Counted from the first letter of the stretch, positions 24,839 through 34,082 are shown. The stretch: DNA of 64,000 nt from Emcibacter nanhaiensis (GCF_006385175.1 NZ_VFIY01000004.1:703579-767578), one strand, 5' to 3'. Numbers and translations: made by a program. Notes: a model not told the origin generated them from the sequence alone.

Positions 24839-25639
24839 TTAATCGACCGCCGACGATGCCGTGCGGAAAAATTCATCCGCCGCCATGCTGGAGTAGCCAA
24901 TGCAATAGCCGCCATCAACCGGTAGCAATACCCCGGTGATATAGGAGGCCTCATCGCTGGCGAGGAACAGGCCGGTATCGGCAATCTCCCGGGCCAGGCC
25001 CCAGCGGTCCATCGGAATACCCGGAATTTTGTAAATCCCCTCCGGCGGCTCGGCAAACTGCTGGGATTCCGGCACCAGGCCGGTCCAGATCGTGCCGGGC
25101 AGGATGGCGTTTACCCGAATGTTATCTTTGGCATAATCAAGCGCCGCTGCCTTGGTCAGCTGGTTTACGCCGGCCTTGGCCGCGCCGTAAACGCTATGCC
25201 CTTTCCAGCCGACCATGCCGGCCGCTGAGGAAACATTGACAATGGCGCCGCCACCGCTCTTTTTCAGGGCAGGCACCGCATATTTTATGCCGTAGAACAC
25301 GCCCTTGAGGTTGACGTTATGAATTCTGTCCCAGTCTTCGCTGGTCTGTTCATGCAGCGGCATCATCTTGCCACCGAAACCGGCGTTATTGACCATGATA
25401 TTCAGCCGGCCGAATTTCTCTTCCGCCAGCGCCACCATGGCGCGGACATCCTCTTCCTTGGCCACATCGACATGGATGCTGACCGCCGCCTCGCCAAGGG
25501 CGGCGGCGACTTCGTCCTGCTTGCCACTGATGTCAGCACAAACGATTTTAGCACCCTCAGCGGCAAATCCTTCCGCCATCGCCTTGCCCATGCCGGAGCC
25601 CGCCCCGGTGATGACGGCCACTTTATTTTCCAGACGCAT
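24839..25639 (-). CDS. Short-chain dehydrogenase/reductase (SDR 2)
   Basis: A 266-residue classical SDR. The cofactor loop is ITGAGSGMGKAMAEGFA, followed by an acidic CADIS segment that favours NAD. NNAG, SSAAG and the active-site YGAAKAGV follow. Near the end comes YITGVLLPVDGGYCIGYSS. The middle gene of the SDR trio. The chain is slightly longer at the C terminus than SDR 1. The substrate is unknown. Confidence 0.88.
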   Translation of the reverse strand: MRLENKVAVITGAGSGMGKAMAEGFAAEGAKIVCADISGKQDEVAAALGEAAVSIHVDVAKEEDVRAMVALAEEKFGRLNIMVNNAGFGGKMMPLHEQTSEDWDRIHNVNLKGVFYGIKYAVPALKKSGGGAIVNVSSAAGMVGWKGHSVYGAAKAGVNQLTKAAALDYAKDNIRVNAILPGTIWTGLVPESQQFAEPPEGIYKIPGIPMDRWGLAREIADTGLFLASDEASYITGVLLPVDGGYCIGYSSMAADEFFRTASSAVD

Positions 25640-25695
25640 TTTATAATCTCCCAGATTGGATTATTGGTTCTTCCCTGCCAGTCCCCTGCCGACGC

Positions 25696-26451
25696 CTACA
25701 TCGCTGCGACGTCGCTGGTCGGTCGAATAAGGATCTCGGACACATTCGCCCGCCGCGGCAGCGAGATGATGAAGACAATGGTCTTGCCGATATCCTCTGT
25801 CTTCATGGAACCTTCCTTGGTGACATGATGGCGGATAAATTCTTTCTTTCGGGGATCGTCAATGGACTCAGCCACTTCGGTTGACGTGGCGCCCGGCTCG
25901 ATCACACAGACGCGAATACCGTCCCCGCCAACTTCCTGGCGCAGCCCCTCTGTCATCGCATTGAGGGCGAATTTGCTGGCGCCATAGGGGCCGATCGCTG
26001 CCGCAGTACGCCTGCCGGCGGTAGAGGAAATATTGATAATATCGCCACCGCCCTGTGCGCGCAGATGGGGGATGGCCGCCGTACAGGTGTAGAGAGTGGC
26101 AAAGAAATTGATATTCATCACATGCCGCCATTTGTCCAGGTCGGCCTTGTCTACGCCGTCCAGCGCCATGACCCCGGCGGAATTGACAAGAATGTCCAGC
26201 CGTCCATAGGCCTCGACCGTCCTGGCGACCACAGATTTGGCGAATTCTTCATCTGTGATGTCGCCGGCAACTGCCAGGGCATCGCCGCCATTGTCCTTAA
26301 TCTTGCTGACCAGGTCTTCGAGACGATCCGCCCGGCGGGCCGTGACAACGACCTTCACGCCTTCCGCAGCGAGGGCAAGCGCTGCCCCTTCCCCAATCCC
26401 TGATGAAGCCCCGGTAATCAGGGCGACTTTTTCCGACAGCTGGTTTCCCAT
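25696..26451 (-). CDS. Short-chain dehydrogenase/reductase (SDR 3)
   Basis: A 251-residue SDR. The cofactor loop ITGASSGIGEGAALALA is followed by VTARRADRL, whose Arg residues suggest NADP preference. NSAG, SSTAGRR and YGASKFAL are the remaining signatures. The tail (IVFIISLPRRANVSEILIRPT) is that of the YdfG-like serine/3-hydroxy acid dehydrogenase group, distinct from SDR 1 and 2. First gene of the SDR trio, separated from the TauD-like gene by an intrinsic terminator. Confidence 0.88.
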   Translation of the reverse strand: MGNQLSEKVALITGASSGIGEGAALALAAEGVKVVVTARRADRLEDLVSKIKDNGGDALAVAGDITDEEFAKSVVARTVEAYGRLDILVNSAGVMALDGVDKADLDKWRHVMNINFFATLYTCTAAIPHLRAQGGGDIINISSTAGRRTAAAIGPYGASKFALNAMTEGLRQEVGGDGIRVCVIEPGATSTEVAESIDDPRKKEFIRHHVTKEGSMKTEDIGKTIVFIISLPRRANVSEILIRPTSDVAAM

Positions 26452-26479
26452 CGTCTTCCCTCTCGTTTTTTAGTGAAAT

Positions 26480-26514
26480 AAAAAAGGGACTGTGGGCGTT
26501 ACTCCATAGTCCCT
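26480..26514 (-). terminator. Intrinsic terminator after the TauD-like gene
   Basis: On the minus strand AGGGACTATGG pairs, with one mismatch, with CCACAGTCCCT around an 8-base loop, and is followed by a T run (26484-26480) then ATTTC. It lies 26 bases beyond the dioxygenase stop and separates it from the three SDR genes, or partly attenuates read-through. Confidence 0.82.
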
Positions 26515-26539
26515 GGAGTTTAGGTACAACAGTACTGAA

Positions 26540-27385
26540 TCAGGCGGCTGCGCCGTCCTCGACACCGGCAACGGACGTCCTGTGCATGCGGCGACCGGTA
26601 TCGGAGCTGTACGGCCGGGCCCGGTGCAGCACACCACAATTGTCCCAGATCGCCATATCCCCTTCGGTCCAGGTGTGCATCACGCTGAACGCCGGCTGGG
26701 CGGCCCACTCTGTCAGACGCGCAATCAAGGCACGCCCTTCCGGCTTGGACATGCCGACAATGTAGTCCGCACTATAGCCGATCAACATGCATTTGCGACC
26801 GGAGTCCGGGTTCGTGTATACCAGTGGCCGCTCATGCTGCGCACCGCGCTTTCTTGCGTCCTTGATCTCGTCAGGCTCAGCCACTGCGCGAACAGCCGCC
26901 GTCACACTATGCAGGACCCGCAGTCCCTCCAGGAACTTCTGCTCATCCTCCGGCAGGGCTTCAAACGCCGCATAGGTGTTGGCAAATTCAGTCTGCCCGC
27001 CTTTGTCAGGCGCCTTGCGACAGGACAGAACCGTATATTTCGGCGGTGCGATCGGAGAACACATGCCATCGATGTGCCAGAAGAAGGTTCCCAGCACATA
27101 TTCGGGCTCGGTATTGACCTTGGGATCAAGCGTGATCGTGTAGACGTCCTTGGCCGCCTCGTTGCCGCCGGCAATATTGTCGGTAAAATTCACGCGGGCG
27201 CCAAGACGGTCATTGAATTCCAGCTGCTCCTCATCGCTCAGGTTGATCTGCGGCAGGATGAGCGCTCCCTGCTTGTACAGCAGGTCCAGGCAATAATCTG
27301 CGAAGGCCGGGTCCTTTGTCGCGGCGGCATCGGCGTGGACAACGGCGCCCACACCGGGTTTGATAATTTCTGAAGACCAGTTCAT
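26540..27385 (-). CDS. TauD/TfdA-family Fe(II)/2-oxoglutarate dioxygenase
   Basis: A 281-residue dioxygenase of usual family length. FFWHIDGMCSP gives the HxD iron ligands and LHRARPYSS near the C terminus gives the distal His, with Arg nearby for 2-oxoglutarate (RRMHRTSVAG). The start at 27385 has AGGAGAGCTTC before the ATG. The family hydroxylates taurine, 2,4-D, sulfate esters and many other compounds. It lies downstream of the TetR gene, with its own promoter and paired 18-bp repeats between the two. The substrate is not evident. Confidence 0.88.
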   Translation of the reverse strand: MNWSSEIIKPGVGAVVHADAAATKDPAFADYCLDLLYKQGALILPQINLSDEEQLEFNDRLGARVNFTDNIAGGNEAAKDVYTITLDPKVNTEPEYVLGTFFWHIDGMCSPIAPPKYTVLSCRKAPDKGGQTEFANTYAAFEALPEDEQKFLEGLRVLHSVTAAVRAVAEPDEIKDARKRGAQHERPLVYTNPDSGRKCMLIGYSADYIVGMSKPEGRALIARLTEWAAQPAFSVMHTWTEGDMAIWDNCGVLHRARPYSSDTGRRMHRTSVAGVEDGAAA

Positions 27386-27424
27386 GAAGCTCTCCTGTGA
27401 ATCAGCGTTTGTTCTTGCTATTTG

Positions 27425-27488
27425 TTTAACACCTTCATAGCAGCTTCGACAGCTGCACGTCAAACAAATTTTTAACACCTTCATAGCA
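27425..27488 (-). promoter_or_regulatory. Promoter with paired 18-bp direct repeats upstream of the TauD-like gene
   Basis: TGCTATGAAGGTGTTAAA occurs twice on the minus strand (27488-27471 and 27442-27425), exact copies 46 bases apart. Between and over them is a sigma-70-like pair: TTGACG, a spacer of 18, then TATGAA, where TATGAA lies inside the downstream repeat. A protein bound at the repeats would block the -10. The TetR gene just upstream is the obvious candidate. Confidence 0.6.
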
Positions 27489-27504
27489 ATGCGCCATGAA
27501 CATG

Positions 27505-27535
27505 AAAAAAGCCCCCGCCTGGAAAGGCCGGGAGC
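27505..27535 (-). terminator. Intrinsic terminator after the TetR gene
   Basis: On the minus strand GCTCCCGGCC (27535-27526) pairs with GGCGGGGGC (27519-27511) with one bulge, then a run of six T follows. It lies 49 bases past the TetR stop. Confidence 0.8.
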
Positions 27536-27583
27536 CTGGATTAACTGTCTTTGAAATAACAATAAATAGAGGGGTCTGGACCG

Positions 27584-28180
27584 TTATGATTTGCCGGTTT
27601 CATCCTGGCGATAGCGGGCGAGCATCCGTTCAACGAAATTCAGGACCTCTTCATGCCCGGCCGAAAACCCCAGGGCATCCTCTGTAACCAGCAATCTGGC
27701 CAGAGCTACGCCGACCATCAGCGCTTCGGAGGCAGAAACCTGGTCTTCGCTTGTTTTCTCGCGGGGAAGCAGTTTTGACACCGCCTCTATCTGCATTTTG
27801 CGCAACTGGTCTGCGGAATCGATGACTTCAAGACGGGCTTTTTCGTGGCGGGCGGCGATTGAGGTCAACTCGGCGGTCAAGCGCGCGAGATCATTGTCAA
27901 TATTCAGTTCCCAAATGGCGCGCAGTGGATCAGCAGACTCCAGCGCCTCCTGTAATCGGACATGACGTATCTCGTTAAATTCACGGATCACGGCGATAAG
28001 AAGGTCGTCCATGGTCTTGAAATAATAGTAAAGAAGCTGTGGGGTCAGCCCGGCCCTGGCGCCGACCTTACGCGCGGAAAAACTGGCGTAGCCTTCAGTC
28101 TTCAGAACTTCTGCCGCCGCCTTGATCAGCTTGGCGCGGACTTCTGAATCTTCAGCCCCCATGCGGCGTTTTTTTGCCAT
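27584..28180 (-). CDS. TetR-family transcriptional regulator
   Basis: A 198-residue repressor. The N-terminal helix-turn-helix reads FSARKVGARAGLTPQLLYYY, followed by FKTMDDLLIAV, normal for TetR proteins. The C-terminal ligand domain is not identifiable. The start at 28180 (MAKKRRMG) has GGAGAGGTCGTG upstream; a longer frame reaches 28294 but lacks a good ribosome site. It is followed by an intrinsic terminator and then the TauD-like gene, which it probably represses. Confidence 0.85.
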   Translation of the reverse strand: MAKKRRMGAEDSEVRAKLIKAAAEVLKTEGYASFSARKVGARAGLTPQLLYYYFKTMDDLLIAVIREFNEIRHVRLQEALESADPLRAIWELNIDNDLARLTAELTSIAARHEKARLEVIDSADQLRKMQIEAVSKLLPREKTSEDQVSASEALMVGVALARLLVTEDALGFSAGHEEVLNFVERMLARYRQDETGKS

Positions 28181-28343
28181 CACGACCTCTCCCCTACCAG
28201 GAATCTGGCACTCCATGAAATCAATAACTTTATGTCCCGGTTTTATTGGTTTAGGGGCGATAAAACAAGTCGTAAGATCGGTCCGGGAATTCAAAAGACC
28301 TCAATTGAGATATCCTGGCCAATCATTCCACCGCCGGACAAGA

Positions 28344-30518
28344 TCAGATCGTGAAGGTCACCTCCTGGTCGACCAGCAGGGTCGCCCCGCCGGAAGTATA
28401 GGTATGGTAGGTTTCCCCGTCATAGTCCTGGTCCGCGCCCTGCACCCAGCCCTCGCCGGTGGAGGTAACAGTATCGTCCGCATCCCCCTGCAGCACGAGA
28501 ATATTGTCGGCGTCGGTGACATCGAGAATATCCTGGACGGTGAAGGTGATGTCAGTGCTGCCCCCATGATCAATATCAACAATCTCTATGTTGACCATAT
28601 CAATTTGGGAGAGATCAAAATCAATCTCCTCATTTTCATAAAACTGTACTGCATCCTCCCCATCTCCCCCGTCGTAGCTATCCTCAGGTGTCAGAATCAT
28701 ATGGTCATCACCAATTCCCCCGTACAATATATCCACCCCTCCATCTCCGGAAAGAAAGTCATTACCGGCGCCACCGTCAAGAATATCATCTCCTGCGTTA
28801 CCCGATAACATATCGCTGCCATCGTCTCCCGCGATCTGATCATCGCCTTCATAACCGTCCAGAGAATCGTCCCCGGCTCCTCCGCTGATCTGATCGTTAC
28901 CTTCCATGCCCCAAATCACATCAGCGCCACCGCCGCCACTTATAGTGTCGTCGCCTTCATAGCCTATAATAAAGTCATCACCGTCATCACCGGCAATCAG
29001 GTCGGCAGCCTCACTGCCGTAGATATAATCGTTCCCGGTTCCGCCATGCAATTCATTGCCTTCAAGGTCAATGCTGCCAAATCCATAACCAGGCACCTCC
29101 CCACCGTAAATGATATCGTCACCGTCGCCACCGTCGATGTAACTGCCTTCAAAGGCATATATCTTGTCATCACCGGGACCACCGTAAATATAGTTGTATC
29201 CCAGACCGGCAAATATAAAATCATTCCCGGCACCGGCATTGATCTGATCGTCGCCGTCGCCCGTATATATGCTGTCGTCGTTGGTGTCGCCGGTCACCGT
29301 CAAATTGGGGGTTACGTCCGGACGGTACAGGATGGCAATCTGGCCGGGAGTAGTGACTGAAAAATTGTTCGCCGTAGTTTCCGTAAAGTTGGCTTCAATA
29401 TCAGGCAGCCCCTCGGTGTTCGCATCGGGATTAATTTTCAGGAACACCGAGCCATTATCATAGACAAGATAGATGTTTGCCGCGCTCTCAACCTTTTCAA
29501 TACCATAGGGCGTCCATCCCGCATCCTCGACAATAATCTGGTCGTCAAAGCTGCTTCCGGCACCGATTGTAAGACTATTGTTTGCATCGGTAACATTAAT
29601 GATATCATCCCGATTCAATCGCAGGATTTGTTCACCTGTAGAGAGATAAATTCTTTCAATATTGACAATATCCTTGCCGGTCAGGTCAAAGTCCACAACC
29701 TGCCCTTCGGGACTGATGATTGTAAACAAATCATTCCCCTCGCCCCCGTCGACGTGATCCAGAAACTCGCCGCCCTGGTCCCAGACAATTGCGTCGTCAA
29801 AGTCTCCGCCATAGAGGTAGTTTTCACCGGCGCCGCCATAAAGGCTGTCCCAGCCCCCCATGCCATACAGGATGTCATCCCCGTCCCCGCCGCGAAGCAC
29901 ATTTCTTTCCCAGTCGCCAACGAGGGTGTCATCATGGGCGCTGCCGGTGACCCATTCAATATCAATCAATGTGTCACCTTCCGCATCTCCGCCGCTGATC
30001 TCACCCGTAGTCAGGTTGATTGTCACGCCGGCGGAAGAGGTTTCGTAGGAGACAATATCATAATAATCGCCTCCGCCATTGATGATGTCTGCACCGGGAC
30101 CGGCATTAATAGTGTCCAGGCCGCCACCGCCATTGATATCATCATTGCCCGCCCCGGTGATGATGGTATCGTCACCGCCCTTGCCAATTACTGTCAGGTC
30201 TTCGGTGGAAGAAGACATATCCAGGGTGCTGTCGCTGTCGTCAACCGCCGTCCACGTATTGGTTGAGGTCTCGGTAAACGTACCGGCCGAAGGCGTCGAC
30301 GGCGTGGTCGGCGTGGTCGGTGATGTGGGGGCCGCGGTACTGCCGCCACCACCGCAGGCGGCGAGGAGCAGGGGCGTGAGAGAAACGGACGTGCGGGCCA
30401 GGCGGCCCTTCACGGAAAAGGGACCGGCTTTGACTTCTTTTATTGTTCTGGCAATTTCCGGAAAATTACTGGAACCGGACTGAAGTATTGTGTTTTTACG
30501 GACTGTAGCGTTACTCAT
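28344..30518 (-). CDS. RTX repeat protein 1 with Cys55 lipobox-like N terminus
   Basis: A 724-residue acidic protein rich in GGxGxD-type calcium-binding nonapeptides. N-terminal layout: 30 residues, then KAGPFSVKGRLARTSVSLTP, LLLAACGGGGS with Cys55, and a Pro/Thr linker (61-80). Two similar modules follow, each opening with FTET (81 and 378), then a LTVxG element, RTX blocks, and a closing segment with VTDAxN and GW. The C terminus (GEGWVQGADQDYDGETYHTY, then TSGGATLLVDQEVTFTI) resembles type I secretion signals of large RTX proteins. It is probably exported by the TolC-ABC-HlyD system at 34.2-38.7 kb. Function unknown; no enzyme domain seen. It shares its promoter and leader with RTX protein 2 and is probably its tandem paralogue. 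Confidence 0.9.
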   Translation of the reverse strand: MSNATVRKNTILQSGSSNFPEIARTIKEVKAGPFSVKGRLARTSVSLTPLLLAACGGGGSTAAPTSPTTPTTPSTPSAGTFTETSTNTWTAVDDSDSTLDMSSSTEDLTVIGKGGDDTIITGAGNDDINGGGGLDTINAGPGADIINGGGDYYDIVSYETSSAGVTINLTTGEISGGDAEGDTLIDIEWVTGSAHDDTLVGDWERNVLRGGDGDDILYGMGGWDSLYGGAGENYLYGGDFDDAIVWDQGGEFLDHVDGGEGNDLFTIISPEGQVVDFDLTGKDIVNIERIYLSTGEQILRLNRDDIINVTDANNSLTIGAGSSFDDQIIVEDAGWTPYGIEKVESAANIYLVYDNGSVFLKINPDANTEGLPDIEANFTETTANNFSVTTPGQIAILYRPDVTPNLTVTGDTNDDSIYTGDGDDQINAGAGNDFIFAGLGYNYIYGGPGDDKIYAFEGSYIDGGDGDDIIYGGEVPGYGFGSIDLEGNELHGGTGNDYIYGSEAADLIAGDDGDDFIIGYEGDDTISGGGGADVIWGMEGNDQISGGAGDDSLDGYEGDDQIAGDDGSDMLSGNAGDDILDGGAGNDFLSGDGGVDILYGGIGDDHMILTPEDSYDGGDGEDAVQFYENEEIDFDLSQIDMVNIEIVDIDHGGSTDITFTVQDILDVTDADNILVLQGDADDTVTSTGEGWVQGADQDYDGETYHTYTSGGATLLVDQEVTFTI

Positions 30519-30587
30519 CTCTTCCCTTCCCCACCAGCAAGGGACTTCCGATCAGAGAACGGACATGAGAAACGGAACCGGTGTCAA

Positions 30588-30730
30588 GGATCAGCCTCCC
30601 CCCCCTGGGCATTGCAGAATATGTTTTTTCAGCATCACCCGCGCATCCACCTCTGGTATATGCTGGCGATTCTTCCCGGATTTTATACAAACTGGCGCGG
30701 GATGACAATTAACCAGTTGTTAACCATAAA
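30588..30730 (-). promoter_or_regulatory. Promoter and conserved leader of RTX gene 1 (copy A)
   Basis: This 143-bp stretch is largely the same as 33941-34082 before RTX gene 2. On the minus strand it carries two TGGTTAA boxes exactly 11 bases apart (30726-30720 and 30715-30709), then TTGTCA, a 17-base spacer and TAAAAT (30708-30680), then about 90 bases of conserved untranslated leader. Boxes at one helical turn next to the -35 are what PhoB/OmpR-type activators use. The leader fits no riboswitch I recognise. Confidence 0.72.
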
Positions 30731-30752
30731 CTGCAGCGCCTTCAGCGAAGGA

Positions 30753-33700
30753 TCAGATGATGAAGGTCAGTTCCTCATGGACAAGGAGAGTGGCATCACC
30801 GGAAGTATAGGTATGGTATGATCCCTGGTCCGCGCCCTGCACCCAGCCCTCGCCGGTGGAAATTAACGTGTCTTCGCCATTACCCTCCAGTATCAGGATA
30901 TTGTCGTCATCTGTCACATCCAGGATATCCTGGGCGGTAAAGGTCAGGGTATTACTGCCAAGCCCGCTCAGGTCAAACACCTCAATATTTAAAATATCCA
31001 TATCTGTAAGCGACAGATCAATACCGTCCAGTTCATAGTCATATCCCATGAATTTGATCGTGTCTGTTCCATCGCCACCGTCATAAATATCCTCGGGCGC
31101 CAGTTGCATCTGGTCGTCACCACTGCCGCCATACAGTGTGTCAACAAGCCCCTCACCTGCGGCGCCGCCCTGAAGTATGTCGTTTCCTCCTTCACCGCGG
31201 AGGATATCACTGCCGTGGTAACCATCCAGATTGTTGTCTTCGTCATCACCAATTAGTTGGTCATCGTAGTCAGACCCGGTAATACTCTCCATATTGACCA
31301 GAGTATCGCCTTCCGCATGACCGCCATGTCCCTCGCCGGTTGTCAGGTTGATGATCACCCCTTCGTCGGATTGCCAATAACCCGTAAAGTCGTAGCCCTC
31401 TCCACCATCCAGATAATCAGCTCCCTCTTCCCCGTACAAAGAGTCAGCTCCGGCTCCCCCCCGCAGAATGTCATCTCCCTGATCACCGGAAAGAACATCC
31501 GACCCCTCACCGCCATCCAGGGCGTCGTTGCCATTTCCACCGTAAATCCTATCGTCACCGATGCCGCCTTCAACGGTGTCATTCCCGTTCCCGGTTGTTA
31601 TCCGGTCATCGCCGCCCTTACCGTAAACCGTAAGGTCTTCATCGACAAAGAACCTGCTCATCAAGGCATCACTGTCATTGATTGCGGTATATGTGTTATC
31701 CGGCCCTTCAATAAAATCAGGTTCAGCAAGAAACTCCCCGGTACGGATCAAATCGATGCCCAGGTAAACGGTTGCTGAACCATTGGTAAAGGCATAGAAA
31801 TCATCAGGATAGGACCCGGACGTGTAAAAAACTTCATGGCTTACAACATCCGTTGCCACCCAGCCACTTGTTGATGAAGTAATTTTCTGCTCGCCTTCGA
31901 TATGCAGTTCATTATTCAGGTCGGTACAATCGAGGACATCCTGCAAAGAAAAGCTTATTTCTGCTTCATCCCCATTGTCGCCGTATACACTGGTATATAT
32001 CAACTCCATATTTTGAATATTATATTCAGACAAATCGATGACGGTCGTACCTTCTTCCAGCCACAAGTTCAGGGTGTCATAACCATCACCGCCATCAAAG
32101 CTGTCTTCGCTATCCCCATAAGCTTCGCGCATGTAGAACGTATCGTTGCCGAGCCCTCCCTCCAGGACATCAGCACCTCGCACCCCCTGCAACTCGTCAT
32201 TATCGGCACCCCCCTCCAGGATATCGCTGCCATCAGCTCCATACAGGCGGTCCCGACCATCGCCCCCCAACAGATGATCATCCCCACTGCCGCCGTCCAG
32301 GAAGTCATTCCCCTCCTCCCCTCTCAGTATGTCATTCCCCTCCTGCCCTCTCAGTGCGTCATTGCCGGTGCCGCCATATATGATGTCGCTCCCTTGATCA
32401 CCATAGATTTGATCGTCGCCGCTGCCGCCGTCTATGTCATTGTCCTGGACACCGACCTCCAGATACCCGCCATAAATAAAGTCATTGCCGGTTCCTCCGA
32501 GGATGGTACTGCCTTCCGTAACAACGATGTGGTCGTCCCCATCACCGGCATCGACATAATTGGCGCCGGCCCCGGCATGAATTGTGTCATCCCCGCCGAG
32601 GGTTTTTATGATGTCATCGCCGGCCCCCGTGATGATGCTGTCATTCCCGCTGAAACTGTCCACCGTTAAATCTGAGGTGCTGTCCGGCCGATACAGAATT
32701 GAATTCACGCCCACCGTACCGACAAAATAATCCGGACTGGACTCGGTGAAATTTGTCTCAATTTCCGGAAGACCAACCAATATTGCATGGGACTCGACAC
32801 TCAGAGTCACACCGGCATTGGTGTAATTAAAATACATTTGATAATAACGAAACCCGGACAGAGTTATGGAAGCGGGCACCCAGCCGCCATCCTGGGCCTC
32901 TACGCGATCTTCACCTCCGAGGATATCGATCGTCAGGCTGTTTCTGCTGTCTGTGACCGCGATAACATCTGCCCGTGTAAAGACGAGATGCTGGCTCCCG
33001 CTTTCCAGCCCAAGGACTTCAATATTGGAAATATCCGTTTGTGACAGATCGAGAGTAATCGACGCTCTTCCAACCAGCCGAATATCTAATTCGTCATTTC
33101 CCTCGCCGCCATCAATCTGATCCACAAAAGGACCGGATTGTTCCCAGATGATCCGATCGTCGCCGCTTCCTGCATCTATCGTGTTTTGTCCCGCCCCCGT
33201 GTAGATGACATCATAGCCACCCAGGCCGTTCAGCACATCATTCCCGTCCCCGCCTCTGAGTATATTATATCCATCCGTGCCGGTCAGATGATCATCATAA
33301 TCACTACCCGTGACATGATTTATATTGACCAGTGTATCCCCCTCCGCATCACCGCCGGAGCCGGTTCCCGTCGACAGATTGACGGTGACCGCCGAGGAAG
33401 AATTTTCATAAGTGACAAGATTACTCTCCGATCCGCCGCCATCGATTACGTCGGCACCTGCTCCTCCGTCAATCGTGTCGAAGCCGCCGCCACCATTGAT
33501 GGTATCATCGCCTGATCCGGTCGTGATTTTATCATTCCCCCCTTTGCCGACTACCGTCAAATTCTCTGTGGAGGAAGACATATCCAGGGTACTGTCGTTG
33601 TCATCATCAGCCGTGAATGTATTGCTGGAAGTTTCCGAAAAATTTATCGTGGATGAAGTAGGCGTCGTTGGGGTCTGGGTCGGAGCCGGGGTGCTGCTGC

Positions 33701-33875
33701 CGCCACCGCCACAGGCGGCCAGGAGCAGCGGTGTGAGGGAGACTGAGGAACGGGCCAGGCGTCCTTTGACAGCGAAGGGACCGGCCTTAATTTCATTCAC
33801 TGGTTCTATGGGTTTCAAAACCCCGGCGTGACCGACCTTCAGTGTTGTGATAGTGCGAAGCGTAGCGTTGCTCAT
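30753..33875 (-). CDS. RTX repeat protein 2 with Cys55 lipobox-like N terminus
   Basis: A 1040-residue paralogue of RTX protein 1. Residues 30-60 are almost identical in the two (KAGPFAVKGRLARSSVSLTP, then LLLAACGGGGS, Cys55). Three modules follow the Pro/Thr linker, each with an FTE/FIE-type opening, a LTVxGKGG or related element, RTX nonapeptides and a closing VTD/CTD...GW segment. It ends TGEGWVQGADQGSYHTY, then TSGDATLLVHEELTFII. Calcium should bind the GGxGxD turns outside the cell. The gene is divergent from tolC, so it is transcribed away from its likely exporter. No catalytic domain is visible; a surface-layer, adhesin or matrix role is possible. Confidence 0.9.
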   Translation of the reverse strand: MSNATLRTITTLKVGHAGVLKPIEPVNEIKAGPFAVKGRLARSSVSLTPLLLAACGGGGSSTPAPTQTPTTPTSSTINFSETSSNTFTADDDNDSTLDMSSSTENLTVVGKGGNDKITTGSGDDTINGGGGFDTIDGGAGADVIDGGGSESNLVTYENSSSAVTVNLSTGTGSGGDAEGDTLVNINHVTGSDYDDHLTGTDGYNILRGGDGNDVLNGLGGYDVIYTGAGQNTIDAGSGDDRIIWEQSGPFVDQIDGGEGNDELDIRLVGRASITLDLSQTDISNIEVLGLESGSQHLVFTRADVIAVTDSRNSLTIDILGGEDRVEAQDGGWVPASITLSGFRYYQMYFNYTNAGVTLSVESHAILVGLPEIETNFTESSPDYFVGTVGVNSILYRPDSTSDLTVDSFSGNDSIITGAGDDIIKTLGGDDTIHAGAGANYVDAGDGDDHIVVTEGSTILGGTGNDFIYGGYLEVGVQDNDIDGGSGDDQIYGDQGSDIIYGGTGNDALRGQEGNDILRGEEGNDFLDGGSGDDHLLGGDGRDRLYGADGSDILEGGADNDELQGVRGADVLEGGLGNDTFYMREAYGDSEDSFDGGDGYDTLNLWLEEGTTVIDLSEYNIQNMELIYTSVYGDNGDEAEISFSLQDVLDCTDLNNELHIEGEQKITSSTSGWVATDVVSHEVFYTSGSYPDDFYAFTNGSATVYLGIDLIRTGEFLAEPDFIEGPDNTYTAINDSDALMSRFFVDEDLTVYGKGGDDRITTGNGNDTVEGGIGDDRIYGGNGNDALDGGEGSDVLSGDQGDDILRGGAGADSLYGEEGADYLDGGEGYDFTGYWQSDEGVIINLTTGEGHGGHAEGDTLVNMESITGSDYDDQLIGDDEDNNLDGYHGSDILRGEGGNDILQGGAAGEGLVDTLYGGSGDDQMQLAPEDIYDGGDGTDTIKFMGYDYELDGIDLSLTDMDILNIEVFDLSGLGSNTLTFTAQDILDVTDDDNILILEGNGEDTLISTGEGWVQGADQGSYHTYTSGDATLLVHEELTFII

Positions 33876-33940
33876 GTTCCCCCTCCGATACAGCAGGGGG
33901 ACCCGGTTTTAACGGATACCGGGAAGAATAGAGACACTCA

Positions 33941-34082
33941 GGATCAGCCTCCCCCCTGCGGCACTGCAGAATATGTTTTTTCAGCATCTCCCGCGCATCC
34001 ACCTCTGGCATATGCAGGCGATTCTTTCTGAATTTTATACAAACAGGGGTCGGATGACAATTAACCAATTGTTAACCATAAA
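33941..34082 (-). promoter_or_regulatory. Promoter and conserved leader of RTX gene 2 (copy B)
   Basis: The second copy of the RTX promoter-leader unit: TGGTTAA boxes at 34078-34072 and 34067-34061 (again 11 bases apart), TTGTCA with a 17-base spacer and TAAAAT (34060-34032), then the conserved leader. The whole 346-bp gap (33876-34221) also has to contain the divergent tolC promoter; GGGGAAAGA just before 34222 is the tolC ribosome site. Confidence 0.72.

Noticed and set aside
28344..33875. Regular short repeats that could suggest a CRISPR array
   Set aside because: The repeats are degenerate, in frame and encode GGxGxD nonapeptides; there are no constant-length unique spacers and no cas genes.
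33793..34068. Possible 91-codon leader protein upstream of RTX gene 2
   Set aside because: The matching frame in the RTX gene 1 leader stops early, and the differences between the two copies do not favour silent positions.
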